DNA of 9,026 nucleotides from Ilumatobacteraceae bacterium (GTDB lineage Bacteria > Actinomycetota > Acidimicrobiia > Acidimicrobiales > Ilumatobacteraceae): contig JALOLG010000032.1 in the NCBI GenBank assembly GCA_025456105.1, positions 1 through 9,026 on the forward strand, written 5' to 3'. Shown here one piece after another: positions 8,204 to 9,026 of the stretch. Under the pieces are notes generated by a model. The model ran no database searches. It was given only the letters and a program-made list of their open reading frames with translations, and was not told the DNA's origin. The position numbers and the translations under genes are program-made. The stretch's first letter is position 1, and the number at the start of each line of letters is the position of its first letter.

Positions 8204-8220
8204 TCGCGCACAGTGCGCGA
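8204..8220. promoter_or_regulatory. Perfect 17-bp palindrome, candidate operator
   Basis: TCGCGCACAGTGCGCGA has perfect 8-bp arms (TCGCGCAC / GTGCGCGA) around a single central A. It lies in the 98-bp divergent spacer, 38 bp from the SDR start and 45 bp from the small membrane-protein start. The size and symmetry suit a dimeric repressor such as a TetR- or GntR-type protein. No regulator gene is visible in the window. Confidence 0.5.
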
Positions 8221-8264
8221 ACGCCCGTGGCGCAGCCGGATCGCGCGGGCTACAAACGGCGTCC

Positions 8265-8483
8265 GTGAGCGCCGTGACCCACCAGCACCCGACGACCCGC
8301 ACCGGTCGCGACTGGTCGCCCACGCTCGCGCTCGCACTGGTGGTCAGCCTGGTCGCCGCCCTCGTCGCGATCGTGCTGCGAGCCGCCACCGACGTGTCCG
8401 ACACGACGATCGTCGTCGCCGTCATCGTCGTGGCGTTCACGGTGAGCTGGATCGACTCCGGCCGCCGCCGCGGCACCGCCTGA
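8265..8483 (+). CDS. Small two-helix membrane protein, unknown function
   Basis: 72 residues if started at GTG 8265. The N-terminus (VSAVTHQHPTTRTGRDW) is polar; two hydrophobic helices follow at about 18-41 (SPTLALALVV...) and 46-63 (TTIVVAVIVVAFTV), with a basic end SGRRRGTA. I do not recognise the family. The frame stays open back to ATG 8196, but codons before 8265 use A/T at the third position in about 7 of 23 cases, against about 1 in 16 just after, so the coding signal begins near 8265. TACAAA at 8251-8256 could be a degenerate -10 for a leaderless or nearly leaderless transcript. Its predicted topology is a hairpin with both ends on the same side, probably cytoplasmic given the basic tail. 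It is divergent from the SDR gene and may share its control region. Confidence 0.6.
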   Translation: MSAVTHQHPTTRTGRDWSPTLALALVVSLVAALVAIVLRAATDVSDTTIVVAVIVVAFTVSWIDSGRRRGTA

Positions 8484-8521
8484 CCCCCCTCGACCCGCGA
8501 CGATGACGATGGGGTGACGAC

Positions 8522-8558
8522 GGGAACCGGCGGGAACCACGGAGCCGTGGGGAGCGTC
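8522..8558 (+). promoter_or_regulatory. Candidate ECF-sigma-type promoter with two GGGAACC boxes
   Basis: GGGAACC occurs twice, at 8522-8528 and 8532-8538, 10 bp apart (one helical turn). The second GGAACC (8533-8538) is separated by exactly 16 bp from CGTC (8555-8558). GGAAC-type -35 and CGTC-type -10 with a 16-bp spacer is a general pattern of extracytoplasmic-function sigma factor promoters. A start near 8565 would give an almost leaderless mRNA for the lipoprotein at ATG 8567. A GGGGAG at 8549-8554 is 12 nt from the ATG, too far for a good ribosome site. Confidence 0.45.
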
Positions 8559-8566
8559 CCATCCAC

Positions 8567-9026
8567 ATGCGCCACCGTGTGACCGTCGCCACAGCCAGTG
8601 CGATCGTGCTGCTCGCAGCCGCCTGCTCGGGCACCGACGCCCCTGGCGCCGGCCCGAGTCCGACCGAGTCCTCGCCGCCGCCGTCGACCTCGGAGGTCCC
8701 GGTGACGCTTCCGACCGCACCCGGCTCGACCGAGCCGACGCCGTCGACGAGCGAGCCACGTCCGGTCGGGGGGCCGGGGCGCGGGCTCACGTTCTTCGGT
8801 GACTGCCCTCGGCTCCTCGAGCACCTGCGGGGTGAGGCGCTCGAGCGGGTGACCGCCTGGGGCCTCGACGGCGGTTGGTACCCGTACGCCGCGGACGGTG
8901 CGCTGCGGGCGGAGGGGCTCGAAGCGCCGGCGGCCACCGACGACTCGGGTGCCGGTGCCGTGGCGACCACGACCTACTCGGGGACCAACACCCAAGAGGT
9001 CGGTGTCGACGAGGGCGACATCGTCG
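8567..9026 (+). CDS. Beta-propeller domain lipoprotein, N-terminal part (cut by window end)
   Basis: 153 complete codons are visible from ATG 8567, open to the edge. The N-terminus is a lipoprotein signal: basic MRHR, a hydrophobic stretch, then LLAAAC with Cys20 as lipidation site. Position -3 is Ala rather than Leu, slightly atypical. Residues 21-66 are Ser/Thr/Pro-rich, a likely extended linker from the membrane. FFGDCPRLLEHLR (about 71-83) starts the folded part. The last visible segment reads YSGTNTQEVGVDEGDIV, a hallmark of secreted proteins with the C-terminal beta-propeller domain (PF09826) found in actinobacteria and others. The biochemical role of that family is not established; it is extracytoplasmic and possibly binds or processes envelope material. 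A GGGAACC-type promoter precedes it. The call would be settled by a six-bladed propeller downstream. Confidence 0.8.
   Translation, partial: MRHRVTVATASAIVLLAAACSGTDAPGAGPSPTESSPPPSTSEVPVTLPTAPGSTEPTPSTSEPRPVGGPGRGLTFFGDCPRLLEHLRGEALERVTAWGLDGGWYPYAADGALRAEGLEAPAATDDSGAGAVATTTYSGTNTQEVGVDEGDIV

Noticed and set aside
8196..8264. ATG 8196 as the small membrane-protein start
   Set aside because: Third-position A/T is much higher before 8265, and the palindrome lies inside this stretch, so it is more likely a control region.

Overview
The window is about 70% GC or higher, with strong G/C preference at third codon positions, many GTG starts and few Shine-Dalgarno sites. It encodes lipoproteins with Thr/Pro/Ser-rich segments and a beta-propeller lipoprotein of a type common in high-GC Gram-positives. 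This points to an actinobacterium (Actinomycetota). An Acidimicrobiia/Ilumatobacter-like origin is my guess from style and content, not something the sequence proves. It looks like ordinary chromosome: I see no transposase, integrase, phage gene, CRISPR array or toxin-antitoxin pair.

Left end, 1-1250 (+ strand): the 3' end of gltX (glutamyl-tRNA synthetase) overlaps by 4 bases (ATGA) a membrane-anchored YdcF/DUF218 protein. A 189-bp intergenic stretch follows, packed with inverted repeats that share the core TCTGCACCCAG. Then come a -10-like box, a complete tRNA-Gln(CTG) gene and its hairpin terminator.

Middle left, 1247-4013 (- strand): an ABC-F ATPase lies directly downstream (1-nt gap) of an SGNH-hydrolase lipoprotein with a Thr-rich C-terminal tail; they look like a two-gene operon. 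The ABC-F gene ends inside a tandem 26-bp repeat that has also copied its last codons and stop.

Middle right, 4065-8166: two convergent pairs. A small SAM methyltransferase (+) overlaps tail-to-tail with an MFS transporter (-). A NylA-like amidase-signature hydrolase (+) abuts an SDR oxidoreductase (-), their stops forming TGATCA with no spacer. The divergent spacers here are only 51 and 38 bp.

Right end, 8167-9026: a 98-bp divergent region carries a perfect 17-bp palindrome that could be an operator for the SDR and/or a small two-helix membrane protein. After that protein comes a promoter-like region with two GGGAACC boxes (ECF-sigma style), then the N-terminal part of a beta-propeller lipoprotein that runs off the window.

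These genes do not form a recognisable dedicated pathway; they read as several small housekeeping or accessory units. The most interesting signals are non-coding: the TCTGCACCCAG repeat cluster, the stop-codon-containing tandem repeat, the 17-bp palindrome and the double GGGAACC promoter. I did not find a convincing new multi-gene system.
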